This document shows positions 14,271 to 14,600 of a DNA stretch of 14,600 nucleotides, one piece after another; positions within the stretch are counted from its first letter, which is position 1; every line of letters starts with the position of its first letter. The DNA lies in NCBI GenBank assembly GCA_910588435.1, contig CAJUPL010000039.1, positions 1 to 14,600 of the forward strand. The letters are read 5' to 3'. The notes below the pieces were generated by a model, which saw only the letters and a program-made list of their open reading frames with translations, made no database searches and was not told the origin of the DNA. The position numbers and the translations under genes are program-made. This DNA comes from an uncultured Eggerthellaceae bacterium. Lineage in GTDB: Bacteria > Actinomycetota > Coriobacteriia > Coriobacteriales > Eggerthellaceae.

Positions 14271-14361
14271 CTTGCTGCCCCAAAAGTGCTGCACAGGCAA
14301 AGAGCATGCCTGTGCACTTTCATAACGGCCTCTAACCTGATGCATCTGCAGCCTTGCTGCC
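14271..14361 (+). repeat. Three-hairpin repeat element, copy d (degenerate H2)
   Basis: It begins TTGCTGCCCC, a lead-in also seen before copy f. H1 is TGCACAGGCA (14290-14299) with TGCCTGTGCA (14307-14316). The linker is CTTTCATA and core 1 is ACGGCCTCTAAC (14325-14336), with one change from consensus. The H2 region (14337-14351) is short and pairs poorly, and core 2 is reduced to GCCTTGCTGCC. This looks like a decayed or partly deleted copy. Confidence 0.65.
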
Positions 14362-14374
14362 CTGATCCGGTGTC

Positions 14375-14471
14375 GCGGGCACGTTGTGCCCGCTCCTTTT
14401 ATAACGGCCTTTAACATGGCTGCTCATTCCATTCGCATCCATGTAGCGGCCTTGGTGGCCTCACGGCCACC
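14375..14471 (+). repeat. Three-hairpin repeat element, copy e
   Basis: H1 is GCGGGCAC (14375-14382) with GTGCCCGC (14386-14393), then TCCTTTTATA. Core 1 is at 14404-14415. H2 runs from ACATGG to CCATGT (14414-14444), core 2 AGCGGCCTTG is at 14445-14454, and H3 pairs GGTGGCC with GGCCACC around TCAC (14454-14471). The H2-core-H3 part is almost identical to copy b at 510-566, about 13.9 kb away and inverted, while its H1 is different. Confidence 0.8.
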
Positions 14472-14513
14472 TATCCAACCTGCAACACTGACTCCCTTGC
14501 TGCCCAAAATTGC

Positions 14514-14600
14514 TGCACAGGCAAAGTGCATGCCTGTGCACTTTGAAAACGGCCTTTAACTCATGATCATGCAAGCATGCTCATGAGTAGCGGCCTTGGC
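14514..14600 (+). repeat. Three-hairpin repeat element, copy f (cut by window end)
   Basis: H1 is TGCACAGGCA (14514-14523) with TGCCTGTGCA (14531-14540). Core 1 ACGGCCTTTAAC is at 14549-14560. H2 pairs 14559-14572 with 14575-14588 at 13 of 14 positions, built on CTCATGA/TCATGAG. Core 2 AGCGGCCTTGG runs to the window edge, so H3 is not visible. H1 is shared with copies b and d, while H2 is unique. Confidence 0.8.

Noticed and set aside
14271..14600. CRISPR array
   Set aside because: The copies are irregularly spaced, differ in length and orientation, and their hairpins vary; there are no uniform repeats and spacers and no cas genes.

Overview
The window is GC-rich bacterial DNA. It carries an actinobacterial-looking ribosomal pair (rplJ, rplL), a tRNA-Phe with encoded CCA, carbamate kinase, an oxygen-independent HemW/HemN-like radical SAM protein, a clostripain-type surface protease, a surface lipoprotein and a short prepilin peptidase. 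The content and codon style fit an anaerobic gut or rumen member of the Actinomycetota, most likely Coriobacteriia (Eggerthellaceae-like). That placement is inference from content, not a database result.

Layout. Positions 1-874 hold no convincing gene. They contain a dense field of hairpins: two copies (163-282 plus, 510-611 minus) of a three-hairpin repeat facing each other around an array of small palindromes (300-482), then a long nested palindrome (723-781). A possible 29-codon leader ORF (875-964) overlaps by ATGA the start of a large lipoprotein gene (961-3792). That gene overlaps a C11 clostripain-like exported protease (3776-5611). Another copy of the repeat (5631-5721) lies between this operon and a convergent MarR-like regulator with a His/Cys-rich tail (5763-6353, minus). 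Next comes a tight run of purD, a HemW-like radical SAM gene and a TadV/CpaA-like prepilin peptidase (6545-9648). A tRNA-Phe follows with its own promoter and terminator. Carbamate kinase (9868-10824, minus) is divergent from a three-helix membrane protein of unknown function (10941-12920). Last is an rplJ-rplL operon with a recognisable promoter, an L10-type autoregulatory leader with attenuator, and a terminator. The window ends in three more tandem copies of the repeat (14290-14600).

How the parts work together. The lipoprotein and protease look translationally coupled and are probably a surface pair. purD, the radical SAM gene and the prepilin peptidase appear to share a transcript without an obvious common pathway. 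rplJL is a self-contained stalk operon, with neither rplKA upstream nor rpoB directly downstream in this window.

The most unusual feature is the repeat family. Each copy has the order hairpin H1, a T-rich linker, the core ACGGCCTTTAAC, hairpin H2, the core GTAGCGGCCTTG and often a third hairpin H3. H1 and H2 sequences change completely between copies while base pairing is kept, and H1 and H2 types assort independently. This is the pattern of a structured, modular, possibly mobile element (REP/BIME-like or an RNA), and I do not recognise it as a named family.
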